Assembly: GCA_002305805.1 (NCBI GenBank)
Contig: DBQY01000009.1
Coordinates: 211,858 to 275,857 of the forward strand
From: Atopobium sp. UBA1382
Lineage (GTDB): Bacteria; Actinomycetota; Coriobacteriia; Coriobacteriales; Atopobiaceae
Reading direction: 5' to 3'
DNA: 64,000 bases
Below are positions 8,414 through 17,331 of the stretch, in pieces. Positions within the stretch are counted from its first letter, which is position 1; each line of letters opens with the position of its first letter. The notes beneath the pieces are model-generated. The model saw nothing but the letters and a program-made list of their open reading frames with translations. It was not told the origin of the DNA and searched no databases. The position numbers and the translations under genes were made by a program.

Positions 8414-8672
8414 ACTTCTCCCTCACGTCCGAGACAAACGCAGGGCCGTCAACGAAATCGCCCTCTTCGTACGACCTGTCCGCGTCTGCGAGCACGCACA
8501 GGAGGCGCGCCTTGGCAACCTCCTCCCGCATGAGGTCATAGTCCTCGGCGCGCATAACCACGAACTCGCTGTAGCCGTTCTTCGTGACGGTAACTGGCTC
8601 GGAAGACTCCCTCACGAGCTTGGCAAACGCCGCCGTGTCCTTCATGTCGCGAACGGGAACGCAGATTGCCAT
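8403..8672 (-). CDS. Phd/YefM-family antitoxin
   Basis: This 89-residue antitoxin is typical of the Phd/YefM family. The N-terminal DNA-binding part begins MAICVPVRDMKDTAAFAKLV. It contains EPVTVTKNGYSEFVVMRAEDYD, the family signature. The acidic C-terminal tail should wrap the toxin encoded immediately downstream. GGAGAGG precedes the start. It should autorepress the operon with the toxin as co-repressor, as is usual for the family. Confidence 0.9.
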   Translation of the reverse strand: MAICVPVRDMKDTAAFAKLVRESSEPVTVTKNGYSEFVVMRAEDYDLMREEVAKARLLCVLADADRSYEEGDFVDGPAFVSDVREKYDL

Positions 8673-8770
8673 ATCAGACGCCTCTCCTCATGCGCGTACG
8701 GCTGTGGCCCAATAATACCACGCCAGCGAAGTCGCAGAGACCGCACGCATCGCGGCATGCCCATCCCACG

Positions 8771-9961
8771 TCATTGCACGAGCATGCGGCGAATGCCCGC
8801 CATGCTCGAAATCTCCTCAAGAACGTCAATGAGCTCGTCGCTCTGATAGAAGTCGCCGCGCCGACGTGACCCCAGGGGACGCAGCATCCCATACTCGCAC
8901 GCCCTCGCGACCAGGGTCGAGGCGGCACGCGGAGTGATTGACAGGTTCTCCGCAACATATGCGATGGTAACTACAGGCTGCTCTGCCAGCAGCGGCGAAA
9001 GACGCCAGATAGCCGACCCGGCACGCTCGGAAATGGCGGACCACCAGCCTTCCATCACGTCGTCAATGAGAGCAGAGACGCGACTGCCGATAACGAGGGC
9101 AAGCTCGAGCGCGCTCAGCACGCTCTCCACTATGGGCAGGTAATCGCCACCCTGATAGGCCTCGATCGCCCCCATGTAGGCGTCAACGTCATGGAGGAGC
9201 CCCGCCGAGACGGGAAGCGTGGTGCGCGTGAGCACGCCCTCGTTCCTGAGAATGCGGTGGAGAAGGACCCTGCCCGTGCGCCCGTTTCCGTCGATGAAGG
9301 GGTGGATGGTCTCGAACTGCGCGTGCGCGACCGCCGCCTTGGCAATCGGGCTGACGTCGTCCCTGCCGACAAAAGCGACAAGATCCTCGAGGCAGCCTGT
9401 GATGCGGCTTGGGGCGGGCGGCACGAAGAGCGCCCCGTGCGGACTGTATGCTGTCCCACCGACCCACACCTGCTCGTCACGCAGCTCCCCTCCAAACGAC
9501 GCCCCTGTCGGATCGATCAAGGAGCGATGAATGGCCTTGATCTGCTCAATCGAGATCTCCGGAGACAGTCTGAGCGCCTCTCGCATGGCCGAGACATTGC
9601 CTTGAACGATGCGCGCATTAGCGGGAGCGTCGTTCGAGAGTTCTGCAAGGGCAACATTGCGGACGCTCGAGGTGAGGTGCTCAATCTGAGAACTTGCCGC
9701 GGACTCACTTCGCAGCAGGAGCGCAGGCAGGTCGTAGCCACGTGCAGCCTGCGCCTCGTCGAAGCGGGCAAGCCTCATCAGCAGGTCGTCAATGCGTACC
9801 GAGGTGGCCTCTGGGACAGCCGTGCCGAGATTCGCAATGACAGCCGGAATGGACGCTTGATAGGTCGCGGATATCTTCCTGCGAGCACTCCGGGGGATGA
9901 GGTCCCTCTCGTTTGGGTCGACATGCCAGGGAAGCTCCTCGTAACCAACCGCTGACAACAT
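8771..9961 (-). CDS. Fic domain protein (AMP-transferase family)
   Basis: This is a Fic-domain protein of about 396 residues. The core motif HPFIDGNGRTGR (around residue 220) is complete, so the active site for nucleotidylation should work. An N-terminal segment SSQIEHL resembles the built-in inhibitory helix ([S/T]xxxE) of class II Fic proteins, so the enzyme is probably self-inhibited. The C-terminal third has a winged-helix-like region (VTIAYVAENLSITPRAASTLVARA), a common arrangement in DUF4172-like Fic proteins. The GTG at 9970 is an alternative start. It lies beside the ParE/RelE module but has no small antitoxin partner. Confidence 0.93.
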   Translation of the reverse strand: MLSAVGYEELPWHVDPNERDLIPRSARRKISATYQASIPAVIANLGTAVPEATSVRIDDLLMRLARFDEAQAARGYDLPALLLRSESAASSQIEHLTSSVRNVALAELSNDAPANARIVQGNVSAMREALRLSPEISIEQIKAIHRSLIDPTGASFGGELRDEQVWVGGTAYSPHGALFVPPAPSRITGCLEDLVAFVGRDDVSPIAKAAVAHAQFETIHPFIDGNGRTGRVLLHRILRNEGVLTRTTLPVSAGLLHDVDAYMGAIEAYQGGDYLPIVESVLSALELALVIGSRVSALIDDVMEGWWSAISERAGSAIWRLSPLLAEQPVVTIAYVAENLSITPRAASTLVARACEYGMLRPLGSRRRGDFYQSDELIDVLEEISSMAGIRRMLVQ

Positions 9962-10012
9962 CTCCCTCACCCCCGTTCAGACTTCCTGTAGGGCCCATTT
10001 TACCTCTCGTAA

Positions 10013-10058
10013 TTGCGATTAGCGGAAGTGAATTTAAATTCACTTCCGCTAATCGCAA
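10013..10058. repeat. 46-bp perfect palindrome
   Basis: A perfect inverted repeat without loop is centred between 10035 and 10036 (half sequence TTGCGATTAGCGGAAGTGAA followed by TTT). It lies between the end of the ABC permease gene and the start of fic, both on the minus strand. It may terminate the exporter operon or be an operator for fic. Confidence 0.95.
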
Positions 10059-10076
10059 ACCACAGAAGCAAAACTG

Positions 10077-11342
10077 CTACGCCACCTGGCGCCTCCTGAA
10101 GGAGAGCACCGCCACGGGGGTCGAGACGAGCGCGAGCGCCGCGTAGACGACGAGCACCATGCCTATGAGGTCGAGCACGACCGGCCCGAGCGGGTAGGAC
10201 TCGAGCGCCGAGAAGAGCACGCTGAAGTTGGCGAAGTTGATCGGGAAGAGGGCGAGCGCGCGCTCGAGCGCGCCCACGCCGGCCGAGGGGACGAGCCCCG
10301 TGAGCAGCACGAGCGCCACGTCCGTAAGGAAGACGGCGAGCGTCGAGGGGGTGCGCGACGAGAGCGCGAGCGTGAGGCATGAGAAGCCCAGGCACGCGAC
10401 GTACATGAGCCCCACGGTTGCGAGCGCGGCCTGCCCCGCCGTGAGCGGGTACGGTGACGTGAGCGCCATGCTCTGGACGGAGAGCCCGAAGCCGTCCGCC
10501 CCGTAGAAGACGAGCGAGACCCCAACGATTATGCCCGCGCAGAGCGCGAAGTACGCCGTGGCGTAGGCGAGCCCCGCCACGACCTTGGCGGCCACGAGCG
10601 TCGAGCGGCCGCGCCGGGTGGCGAGGACCACCGCGTCGGCACCGGAGCTGTACTCGAAGGAGAACGCGGGCGCCAGCGTCACGCACGCGGCGAGGATCGG
10701 GAAGACGAGGAAGGCCGCGCAGTCGACCACGTTGCCCCAGCCGCCCGAGTAGCCGTACTCGATGGGCTCCGGCACGGAGGATCGCATCCCCGTCCAGTAC
10801 GCGCGCTCCGCCTCGGAGTACTCCCACATGCCGCCCTGGCCGTCGTCGAGGGCTGCCTGGGTCAGGTCGTCGGCGGCGCCGTACCAGTCGGCCGCCATCT
10901 CGGGCGTCACGCGGGCGGCCGTCTGCGCGGGCTCCTCCCTCGCCACGCGCCAGGGGCGCAGAAGCCAGCTCCAGTACGAGTTGTAGAGCTCGTCCACCTC
11001 ATCGGGCGAGAAGCTCTGAGCGATGAGGGAGTAGACCGCCTCGCCCGTCATCTCGCCCACCGCGTCGCGGTCGACCCGAGAGAAGAGCAGCTCCTGGTAG
11101 GCGGCGATGTCCGCGGCGGCGCGCTCGGCGGTCACCGGCCCCGCGTACTTCTCGGCCTCCGCGCGGTTGTACGCTATGGCCGCAAGCCCGTTGAACTCCT
11201 CGCCCGCGAAGTTCGCCGTCCGGCTCTGCGTCACGTTGAGCGCCATGATGGCGACGAGGAAGACGGCGACTCCGACGTTGGCCGCGAGCGCCACGCGGCG
11301 GGAGAGCATCTTCTTGAGCTCGAACAGGATGAGCCTAGGCAT
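10077..11342 (-). CDS. ABC-2 type exporter permease
   Basis: This 421-residue integral membrane protein is the likely permease of the ABC exporter encoded just upstream. It has an N-terminal transmembrane segment after LFELKKMLSRR, and a large extracytoplasmic loop of about 150 residues with many acidic and aromatic residues. A block of five further hydrophobic segments follows. This is the layout of ABC-2 permeases with one long external loop. Its start overlaps the ATPase gene by 8 bases. The substrate is unknown; position behind an ECF sigma factor suggests an envelope-stress or antimicrobial-peptide role. Confidence 0.85.
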   Translation of the reverse strand: MPRLILFELKKMLSRRVALAANVGVAVFLVAIMALNVTQSRTANFAGEEFNGLAAIAYNRAEAEKYAGPVTAERAAADIAAYQELLFSRVDRDAVGEMTGEAVYSLIAQSFSPDEVDELYNSYWSWLLRPWRVAREEPAQTAARVTPEMAADWYGAADDLTQAALDDGQGGMWEYSEAERAYWTGMRSSVPEPIEYGYSGGWGNVVDCAAFLVFPILAACVTLAPAFSFEYSSGADAVVLATRRGRSTLVAAKVVAGLAYATAYFALCAGIIVGVSLVFYGADGFGLSVQSMALTSPYPLTAGQAALATVGLMYVACLGFSCLTLALSSRTPSTLAVFLTDVALVLLTGLVPSAGVGALERALALFPINFANFSVLFSALESYPLGPVVLDLIGMVLVVYAALALVSTPVAVLSFRRRQVA

Positions 11343-12267
11343 GGCGTCCCTCCTTGAAGTGGGCGCCGCGGGAGGCGCGCGGGGCGCCTGCCCCGGCAGC
11401 CGCGCCGTCGCGGAACAGATACAGGTACAGGTCCTCGAGCGTGGGCTCCACCGGCGCCGACCCCGGCACCCGCGGCTCGTCGGCCACGTAGCGCAAAAGC
11501 ACGCGGCCGCCCTCCTCGTGGCGCACGTTGCCCACCGTGAGCGCGGCCTCGAGCGCCTCGGCCCGCGCCGCCGGGACCGTAGCCTCCCAGACCTTGCCCT
11601 CGGCCTCCGCCACGAGCTCGGCCGGCGGCCCGGAGAGCACCACGGAGCCCGCGCGCATCACGAGGATCTCGTCGGCGATATGCTCCACGTCCGAGACGAT
11701 GTGCGTGGAGAGCAGGACGATCTTGTCGCGCGCGAAGCCGGCGATGAGGTTGCGGAAGCGCACGCGCTCCTTGGGGTCGAGCCCGGCCGTGGGCTCGTCG
11801 AGCACGAGGACCTCGGGGTCGTTGAGGACGGCCTGCGCGATGCCCAGGCGCTGGCGCATGCCGCCGGAGAAGGTGCGGATGCGCCGCCGTTCTTCTCCGC
11901 CAAGCCCCACGCGCTCCAGCAGCGCGAGCGAGCGGTCGCGGGCGTCCCGGCGGCCGAGGCCCTTGAGCGCGGCCATGTACTCCATGAAGTCGAGCGCCGT
12001 GAACTCCGGGTAGTAGCCAAAGTCCTGCGGCAGGTAGCCGAGAAGCGCGCGGTAGGCGTCGCCCATGCGCTCGACGGGCGCGCCGTCGTAGCGCACCTCG
12101 CCCGAGGTGGGGCGCAGCACCCCGCACACCATCCGCATGAGCGTGGTCTTGCCGGCGCCGTTGGCGCCGAGCAGGCCGTAGACGCCGGGGGCGAGCGTCG
12201 CGCTCACGCGGTCCACGGCGATCTTGGGCCCGAACTCGCGGGTCAGCCGGTCGAGCGTCAGTTCCAT
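11335..12267 (-). CDS. ABC exporter ATP-binding protein
   Basis: This 310-residue ATPase has Walker A GANGAGKTT, signature FSGGMRQRLG, Walker B VLVLDEPTAGLD and switch histidine STHIVSD, all intact. The C-terminal extension after about residue 215 is typical of drug or antimicrobial-peptide exporters of the CcmA/BcrA group. It is the third gene of an operon: sigma factor, membrane protein, ATPase, permease. The start is the ATG at 12267, preceded by AGAGAGGAAA. The substrate is not evident. Confidence 0.94.
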   Translation of the reverse strand: MELTLDRLTREFGPKIAVDRVSATLAPGVYGLLGANGAGKTTLMRMVCGVLRPTSGEVRYDGAPVERMGDAYRALLGYLPQDFGYYPEFTALDFMEYMAALKGLGRRDARDRSLALLERVGLGGEERRRIRTFSGGMRQRLGIAQAVLNDPEVLVLDEPTAGLDPKERVRFRNLIAGFARDKIVLLSTHIVSDVEHIADEILVMRAGSVVLSGPPAELVAEAEGKVWEATVPAARAEALEAALTVGNVRHEEGGRVLLRYVADEPRVPGSAPVEPTLEDLYLYLFRDGAAAGAGAPRASRGAHFKEGRHA

Positions 12268-12308
12268 CCTTCGTTTCCTCTCTGGTAGTCGGTCTTGCCG
12301 TGGGGTCG

Positions 12309-13073
12309 CTAGAGCGCCGTGGCGGGAGCGGGTGCGTCGGCAAAGCCGGACGCCGCGGCCCGGAGCCAGGCGCGGGCCTCGACCGCCGCAAAGGCGAGCG
12401 CCGCGGCGGCCGCGCCCCACCAGGCGAGCGCCGCCGCGGGGCCAAAGGCCGCCGGGCAGACGGTGCGCGCCACGACGCAGGCGGCGCACACCCCGGCGGC
12501 CGCAGCAACGGCAGCGACCGTTGCGTCGGGGCTTGCCACGCGCCGGGCAACAAGGAGCCCCGCCCCGAGAGCCGCAAGGTAGGGCGCGAGCCCCTGAGCG
12601 AGCACGGCCCAGGGCGCGCCGCCCGCCGGCCACGCGAGGACGGCGAGAAGCGCCACGGCAAACGCGTCGGCGCAGCAGAGCACTAGGGCCCGGGCGCATG
12701 CGACCGCCTGGGCGTTCACGGGGCAGGCGGCCTCGAGCTCCGCCATGCCGCAGGAGCGCGAGCGCGTGACCTCCGCAAGCGTCGCGAGGGCAAGCGCCGC
12801 CCCGAGGACGGCCGCGGCCGTCCCGGCGCCAATCCCGGAGAGGGCGCACGCCACGGCGAGAAGGACGAGCGCCGCGTGCAGCGCCCACGTCCCCACCCCG
12901 ACGCGCCGGGCCTGCTCGGCGACCACCGAGGCGGCGCGCGGCCGGGCGGGGCGCGCCATCTCGGCCGCAACGGCCTCCACGAGCGCCGGCGGCGGCGTCC
13001 CGGCGGCATCGGCGCCCGCACGGTAGTGCCTCCGCAGCGCCCCCTCGAGGGCCCGTCTCTCCCGCATCCTCAT
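12309..13073 (-). CDS. Hypothetical multi-pass membrane protein
   Basis: This 254-residue, alanine-rich protein has a basic cytoplasmic N-terminus (MRMRERRAL) and about six hydrophobic segments from residue 65 onward. It begins in an ATGA overlap with the ECF sigma-factor gene, so the two are translationally coupled. That is the usual position of an anti-sigma factor or a partner of the exporter. I see no zinc-binding anti-sigma motif (HxxxCxxC) and do not recognise a family. It could be the second transmembrane half of the exporter. The role is inferred from position only. Confidence 0.6.
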   Translation of the reverse strand: MRMRERRALEGALRRHYRAGADAAGTPPPALVEAVAAEMARPARPRAASVVAEQARRVGVGTWALHAALVLLAVACALSGIGAGTAAAVLGAALALATLAEVTRSRSCGMAELEAACPVNAQAVACARALVLCCADAFAVALLAVLAWPAGGAPWAVLAQGLAPYLAALGAGLLVARRVASPDATVAAVAAAAGVCAACVVARTVCPAAFGPAAALAWWGAAAAALAFAAVEARAWLRAAASGFADAPAPATAL

Positions 13074-13579
13074 CGCATGCCTCCCTGACCATTCGTCGAG
13101 ACTCCCATGTGGGCCCGCAGGGCCTCGAGCCCGGCGGAGATGGCACGCGCGGCGGCGAACCTGCTCATCCCCAGCGCCGCACCCACCTCGCCGACCGTGA
13201 GGCCCTCCCCGTACCTGAGCTCCAGCGCCTCGCGCTGGGCGCGGGGCAGCCGGGCGAGGGCGGAGGCGAGGTCGCGCTCGTCGTCCTTCTCGCCCGGGTC
13301 GCCCCCGGCGGGCAGCGTCTCGGGAAGCTCGTCCCACCCGGCGGCCCGCCCGCGGGCGAGGTCCGCGCAGACGTTGCGCGCGATGGTGACGAGGTAGGCG
13401 CGCGCCCGGCCCCGCTCCCGGTAGCGCGAGCGGGCGCGGACGAAGCGCAGGAACGTCTCCTGGGCGGCGTCCTCGGCGAGCCCCACTGGCGCGTGCCTGC
13501 GGCAGTACCGCAGCACGTCGGCGTAGTGCTCTCCGACCAGGCGCTCCGCCTCGTCCGTCCGCTCGTTCCTCTCGCCCAC
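13070..13579 (-). CDS. ECF-type RNA polymerase sigma factor
   Basis: This 169-residue sigma-70 family factor has region 2 (AERLVGEHYADVLRYCRRHAP then EDAAQETFLRFVRAR) and region 4 (LPRAQREALELRYGEGLTVGEVGAALGMS) with a helix-turn-helix. The linker between them (DPGEKDDERD) is encoded by a copy of the recurrent CGTCCTTCTCGCC motif. A GTG start is chosen because GGAGGT lies 6 bases before it. It heads the operon with a membrane protein and ABC exporter, which it probably controls, perhaps together with its own promoter. Confidence 0.9.
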   Translation of the reverse strand: MGERNERTDEAERLVGEHYADVLRYCRRHAPVGLAEDAAQETFLRFVRARSRYRERGRARAYLVTIARNVCADLARGRAAGWDELPETLPAGGDPGEKDDERDLASALARLPRAQREALELRYGEGLTVGEVGAALGMSRFAAARAISAGLEALRAHMGVSTNGQGGMR

Positions 13580-13742
13580 GGCGCCACCTCCCTCTATCCC
13601 TATTAACGACCCAGCGGGCCAGGATGAGCGGTCGAATCGATATTTCTTTATTGGTCGAATGACAATGCGTCGTCCCTTTGGGCGGCCTCGAATGGCGAGA
13701 GATGACGTTGGGCAGAGTTTGGCAGAGTCCGCGTGGTGCGGA

Positions 13743-14087
13743 CTACAGTGCAGCGGCAATCTTGGAGAAGGGCCTTATCTTCCTGAGCTCAGATTCGAGC
13801 TTGCGTCGGGCCACCTCGATGTCATACGCCGCCTGCGCACGCAGCCAATACCCGTCAGACAGGCCAAAGAAGCGACAGAGCCTCAGGTCAGTGTCGGCAG
13901 TCACGGAGCGGCGCCCCAACACGATCTGTCCAATGCGCTGGGCGGGAATGCCCGTCTCCTTGGCAAGACGGTACTGCGAGATGCCCATGGGCACGAGAAA
14001 CTCGTCGCGCAGCAGCTCGCCTGGAGTAATGGGGGCAACCATCTCCCCTTCGTGAACAGACTCAGTGATAGTCGACGATTTCGACAT
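13743..14087 (-). CDS. higA: HigA-family antitoxin
   Basis: This is an XRE-type antitoxin of 114 residues. The helix-turn-helix covers ITPGELLRDEFLVPMGISQYRLAKETGIPAQRIGQIVLGRRS, the standard HigA pattern. The C-terminus (AQAAYDIEVARRKLESELRKI) is also typical. The start lies inside the end of higB, the usual toxin-first overlap, with GGGAGGT upstream. The antitoxin frame is intact although its toxin gene is frameshifted, so the module has probably lost toxicity while keeping a repressor. Confidence 0.9.
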   Translation of the reverse strand: MSKSSTITESVHEGEMVAPITPGELLRDEFLVPMGISQYRLAKETGIPAQRIGQIVLGRRSVTADTDLRLCRFFGLSDGYWLRAQAAYDIEVARRKLESELRKIRPFSKIAAAL

Positions 14088-14326
14088 CCTCGGCACCTCC
14101 CTCGACCCATCGAAAACAGACCCGGAACTGGTCATTGATGCGGATGCTGAATTGCCCAGCTCTATCTCCGCTCAGTGCCTCGAGGCGATTTGAGGTCAGA
14201 CAGCTCGTTTGCGATTTGCAGCTGACGAATCTTTCTCAGTGCAACACGCTCGAACGCCACAAACCGTGCAACGCGAAATCCCGACAAGAGCCGCTCGGTA
14301 TCCTTGTCTGCAAATGACCTAATCAT
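14062..14326 (-). pseudogene. higB: Frameshifted HigB toxin
   Basis: The first part reads MIRSFADKDTERLLSGFRVA and continues to LSDLKSPRGTERR, then a stop. One frame over, without a gap, the family C-terminus resumes as LEALSGDRAGQFSIRIND and runs to EDVEIVDYH, ending at 14062. In intact HigB proteins a PPGNRLEAL-like segment joins the two, so about a dozen bases appear to have been lost near 14190. The ribonuclease toxin is therefore probably inactive. An assembly error cannot be excluded without reads. Confidence 0.88.
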
Positions 14327-14426
14327 AGTATCGCCTCGCGTTACTATTGTCAATGTCAATTTCGCCGCCACAGACCCTGTGGTAGGCTTATTATATAGGA
14401 ACACGTGTTCGTTTCAAAGGAGTCAC

Positions 14427-15149
14427 ATGCGGAGAGAGACATCGAAGGACGGCTCTGCTGATTGCATCCGGCGCGAGCTCGGGGCGCTTGCCGACCCCGC
14501 GTACCGCGACTTCCAGGCCAAGCTCGTGCCGACCGTCGACCCCGCGCGCATCCTCGGCGTGCGCACGCCGGCGCTGCGCGACTACGCGCGCAGGCTCGCA
14601 CTCGAGCGGCCCGAAGAGGTGCGCGCGTTCCTCGAGGCACTCCCGCACGAGACCTATGACGAGAACAACCTGCACGGTGAGCTCATTGGCCGGATGGCAA
14701 AGACTCCCGCGGAGGCGTTCGAGCTGCTCGACGCCTTCCTTCCGCACGTCGAAAACTGGGCGACCTGCGACCTCATCCGCGTCCCCGCCTTCGGCCGCGA
14801 CCTGCCGGCGGTACTCGAGCGCATCCGCGGGTGGGTCGCCGCGAAGCCGGAGTACACGGTGCGCTTTGGGGTGGTCCAGCTCATGACGCTCTTCCTGGAT
14901 GACGCCTTCGAGCCCGGGCACCTCGCCCTTGTCGCCGGCATCGACCGCCCCGAGTACTACGTCAACATGGCACGCGCCTGGTACTTCTCGTTTGCCCTCA
15001 TAAAGCAGCCTGCGGCGACACTGCCTCTCTTTGAGCAGCGGCCGATCGTCCTCGATGCCTGGACGCACAACAAGGCGCTCCAGAAGGCGCGAGAGAGCCG
15101 TCGTATCGCGCCGGAGCAGAAGGCATACCTGCAATCGCTCAAGGTTTGA
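14427..15149 (+). CDS. DNA alkylation repair (AlkD-like) protein
   Basis: This 240-residue HEAT-repeat protein is of the AlkC/AlkD DNA glycosylase superfamily that removes positively charged alkylated bases. Features are VDPARILGVRTPALRDYARRLA near the N-terminus, ENNLHGELIGRMA, VENWATCDLIR and EYYVNMARAWYFSFALIK, all recognisable conserved blocks of the DNA_alkylation family. The start at 14427 follows AAAGGAG; a longer frame upstream would cross the promoter region of the divergent higBA. The product is a probable cytoplasmic repair enzyme. Confidence 0.9.
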   Translation: MRRETSKDGSADCIRRELGALADPAYRDFQAKLVPTVDPARILGVRTPALRDYARRLALERPEEVRAFLEALPHETYDENNLHGELIGRMAKTPAEAFELLDAFLPHVENWATCDLIRVPAFGRDLPAVLERIRGWVAAKPEYTVRFGVVQLMTLFLDDAFEPGHLALVAGIDRPEYYVNMARAWYFSFALIKQPAATLPLFEQRPIVLDAWTHNKALQKARESRRIAPEQKAYLQSLKV

Positions 15150-15208
15150 CGCACCAAGGTCCCGAGATGATGGATAGAATGAGCGAGAAGAACGTCGAGG
15201 GGAGATTC

Positions 15209-15709
15209 ATGAGAATCCGCACCGCCATCGCCGCCCTGCTCGCCGCGACCGTCGCGCTGCCGCTCGCGGGGTGCTTCGGGCTGCCCGGTCTCGATGACGT
15301 CGCCGGTCAGGCGGAGGACGTCGCCTCGCAGGCGCAGGAGCTCGCCGACACGCTCTCGGACGTCGATTGGGGCAAGGTCTCCCGCCTCGTCGTGAGGGAC
15401 GCCCAGACCGGCGAGGTCGTGCGCGAGCTGACCGACCAGGACCAGATCGAGGGCGCCTTCGACCCGCTCTCCGACGAGAACGGCCTGGCCGCGGAGCCGG
15501 ACGCCGACGCGGAGTACGCCTTCGAGCTGTGGCAGCCGGAGACGCAGAGGCTCGGGCAGGACGCGGCCGACCTCGACGAGGTCAAGGTGCTCGAGGTCAC
15601 CACCTGCGAGGGGTCGCCCGTCGTGGGGCTCGAGGTGAGCCCCATCGGCCTCAGGCTCCACCTCACGTCGCGGGCGGCCGCCGACGCGCTGCGCGCCCTC
15701 GCGGGGTAG
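15209..15709 (+). CDS. Predicted lipoprotein, unknown function
   Basis: This is a 166-residue protein with a lipoprotein signal. The n-region is MRIRTA, a hydrophobic stretch follows, and the LAGC lipobox places the modified cysteine at about residue 22. Next comes a short coiled acidic and glutamine-rich segment (AGQAEDVASQAQELADTLSDV), then a mixed alpha/beta domain I do not recognise. GAGGGGAG precedes the ATG. A copy of GCGAGAAGAACG sits in the intergenic space just upstream (15183). It converges on the YjbR-like gene with only 3 bases between stops. Confidence 0.75.
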   Translation: MRIRTAIAALLAATVALPLAGCFGLPGLDDVAGQAEDVASQAQELADTLSDVDWGKVSRLVVRDAQTGEVVRELTDQDQIEGAFDPLSDENGLAAEPDADAEYAFELWQPETQRLGQDAADLDEVKVLEVTTCEGSPVVGLEVSPIGLRLHLTSRAAADALRALAG

Positions 15710-15712
15710 CGC

Positions 15713-16095
15713 CTACTCGCCCGCGACCTCCCGCTGCACGCGCTTGGGCAGCTTGGAAAAGACGAGGTCGTAGCTCATGTCGCACAGATCGCGCACGAGG
15801 CCTTCGGGCAGGTCTGTGTCCAGGTCGACGGAGACCCACGTGCGCCCGTCGGAGTAGTAGCCGGGGAGCACGGACTCCGGGTGCTCGGCGCGCAGCCCCA
15901 GGATGCGGTCGGGGTCGCACTTGAGCGAGAGCAGGTGGCGCCCCGCGTAGGGCGGCTTGGCGCCGGGCGAGGCCGTGAGCTCGCAGGCGAACTGCCTGCC
16001 GCCCACCCAGTAGACCAAAGGCCCCACTTCTCGTGGAGGGCCTTCGTGGCGCCGGGGCGCGAGAGCAGGCGGGCGTCTCTGCGCGAGAGATCCAT
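15713..16095 (-). pseudogene. MmcQ/YjbR-family protein with frameshift
   Basis: The C-terminal frame is a clear MmcQ/YjbR protein: LKCDPDRILGLRAEHPE, then PGYYSDGRTWVSVDLD and DLCDMSYDLVFSKLPK. The N-terminus MDLSRRDARLLSRPGATKAL lies in a different frame. The two join at a run of four C on the plus strand near 16021-16027. Restoring one base gives EKWGPLVYWVGG, the expected family sequence. This is a single-base deletion in a homopolymer: either a recent inactivation, phase variation or a sequencing error. The family binds DNA or acts as a small regulator; its function is poorly defined. Confidence 0.8.
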
Positions 16096-16103
16096 AGCGC
16101 ACC

Positions 16104-17282
16104 TCACTGAAAGAGCGGGACCCTTCCCAGAAGGAAGTCTTCTACGGGGAACTCGTCAGAGCCGATGACGAGGGCATAGGTTCCCGGGTATCTCTGGACG
16201 AACTCGCCAAGTCCCTTGAGGCTCTTGACGCGGCCGCTCTTGACCTCGATGGCGGTTCTCTTTCTCCCCTGCGTCACCACGAAGTCAACCTCTGCCGACC
16301 CGTCCCTCCACCAGTTGACCGAGAAGTGCTCCATCTTCGATCGAGCGAGGAGGTAGGTACCAACCGCGGTCTCTACAAGGTGGCCGCGCCGGTCGCTGTC
16401 CTCGAGCAGCCTCGCCCTGTCCTCTCCGGAGGCGACCACCATGAGCGAGGTGTCGTGCACGAGCAGCCTCGGCGAGCTGCCGCGCTCCTTGAGGATCTTC
16501 TCGTCGTACTTTCTGAGGCCGCTCATAAGCCCTGCGTGCGAGAGAAGCTCCAGGTAGTGCGCGATGGTGTCCGTGTTGCCCCGGTCGTCGAGCTGTCCGA
16601 GGAGCTTGCGATAGGAGATTTCCTGGGCAGAATATGCGGCTCCCACCTCAAACAGCGCACGGAGAAGCGCGGGCTTGCGAACCGTCTCCATCTCGAGGAT
16701 GTCCTGCGTCAGCGTGGGCTCGATTATGGCGTCGCGTACATAGGCGCTCCATCGGGGTTCGTCGTCGCGGAGCTGCACCGCACCAGGATAGCCCCCAAAG
16801 TAGAGATACTCCTCCAGCGTGCACCCAAAGGCCTCTCGGCACTCGCCGTAGGTCCACTGCGTTGAGGGAATGAGCTCGTAGCGCCCCTTGAGGGATTCGG
16901 ACACGCCTCGCTTCAGGGTGAGCGTAGAGGATCCCGTCAGAACGACCTTGACGCTGCGCCCGCACCTTGTGTCCTCGTCCCAGAGGTACTTCACCGTCGA
17001 GGCCCAGTCGGGAACCTTCTGCACCTCATCAAGGGAGAGGATAACCTCGCCCCCGTCCTCGGCGACTTCGCGAGCGGACTCCCAGACCTCCTCAAGCTTG
17101 CGAGCGCGTCGGTCCCGCGGGCGGTCGAAGGCGAACTCAACGCGGGGGATCTCCACATGAGAGAGCGCCTGGCCCACGGCGGTGCTCTTGCCCGTCTGTC
17201 GCGAGCCGACCACGATCTGGATGAAGCGCCGTGGCTCGCTGAGACGCTCCGCCAATAGGCCCACGCAAGCTCGCTCGTACAT
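16104..17282 (-). CDS. AAA ATPase with DUF4143 domain
   Basis: This 392-residue protein has the AAA_14/DUF4143 architecture. Walker A is VGSRQTGKST (about residue 26). Walker B-like VILSLDEVQKVP is near residue 80. A sensor LTGSSTLTLKRG follows. The C-terminal DUF4143 portion has a nuclease-like strand pattern (EVDFVVTQGRKRTAIEVKSG). The family is common in anaerobes and its cellular role is not established. The upstream region 17332-17403 has four TAGCAAA-type half-sites in alternating orientation, an apparent operator. The gene is a single transcription unit and looks complete. Confidence 0.88.
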   Translation of the reverse strand: MYERACVGLLAERLSEPRRFIQIVVGSRQTGKSTAVGQALSHVEIPRVEFAFDRPRDRRARKLEEVWESAREVAEDGGEVILSLDEVQKVPDWASTVKYLWDEDTRCGRSVKVVLTGSSTLTLKRGVSESLKGRYELIPSTQWTYGECREAFGCTLEEYLYFGGYPGAVQLRDDEPRWSAYVRDAIIEPTLTQDILEMETVRKPALLRALFEVGAAYSAQEISYRKLLGQLDDRGNTDTIAHYLELLSHAGLMSGLRKYDEKILKERGSSPRLLVHDTSLMVVASGEDRARLLEDSDRRGHLVETAVGTYLLARSKMEHFSVNWWRDGSAEVDFVVTQGRKRTAIEVKSGRVKSLKGLGEFVQRYPGTYALVIGSDEFPVEDFLLGRVPLFQ

Positions 17283-17331
17283 AAGGCCCCCTTACCCGGT
17301 CATGCCTCGCAGCTCATGACGCCGATTATAT

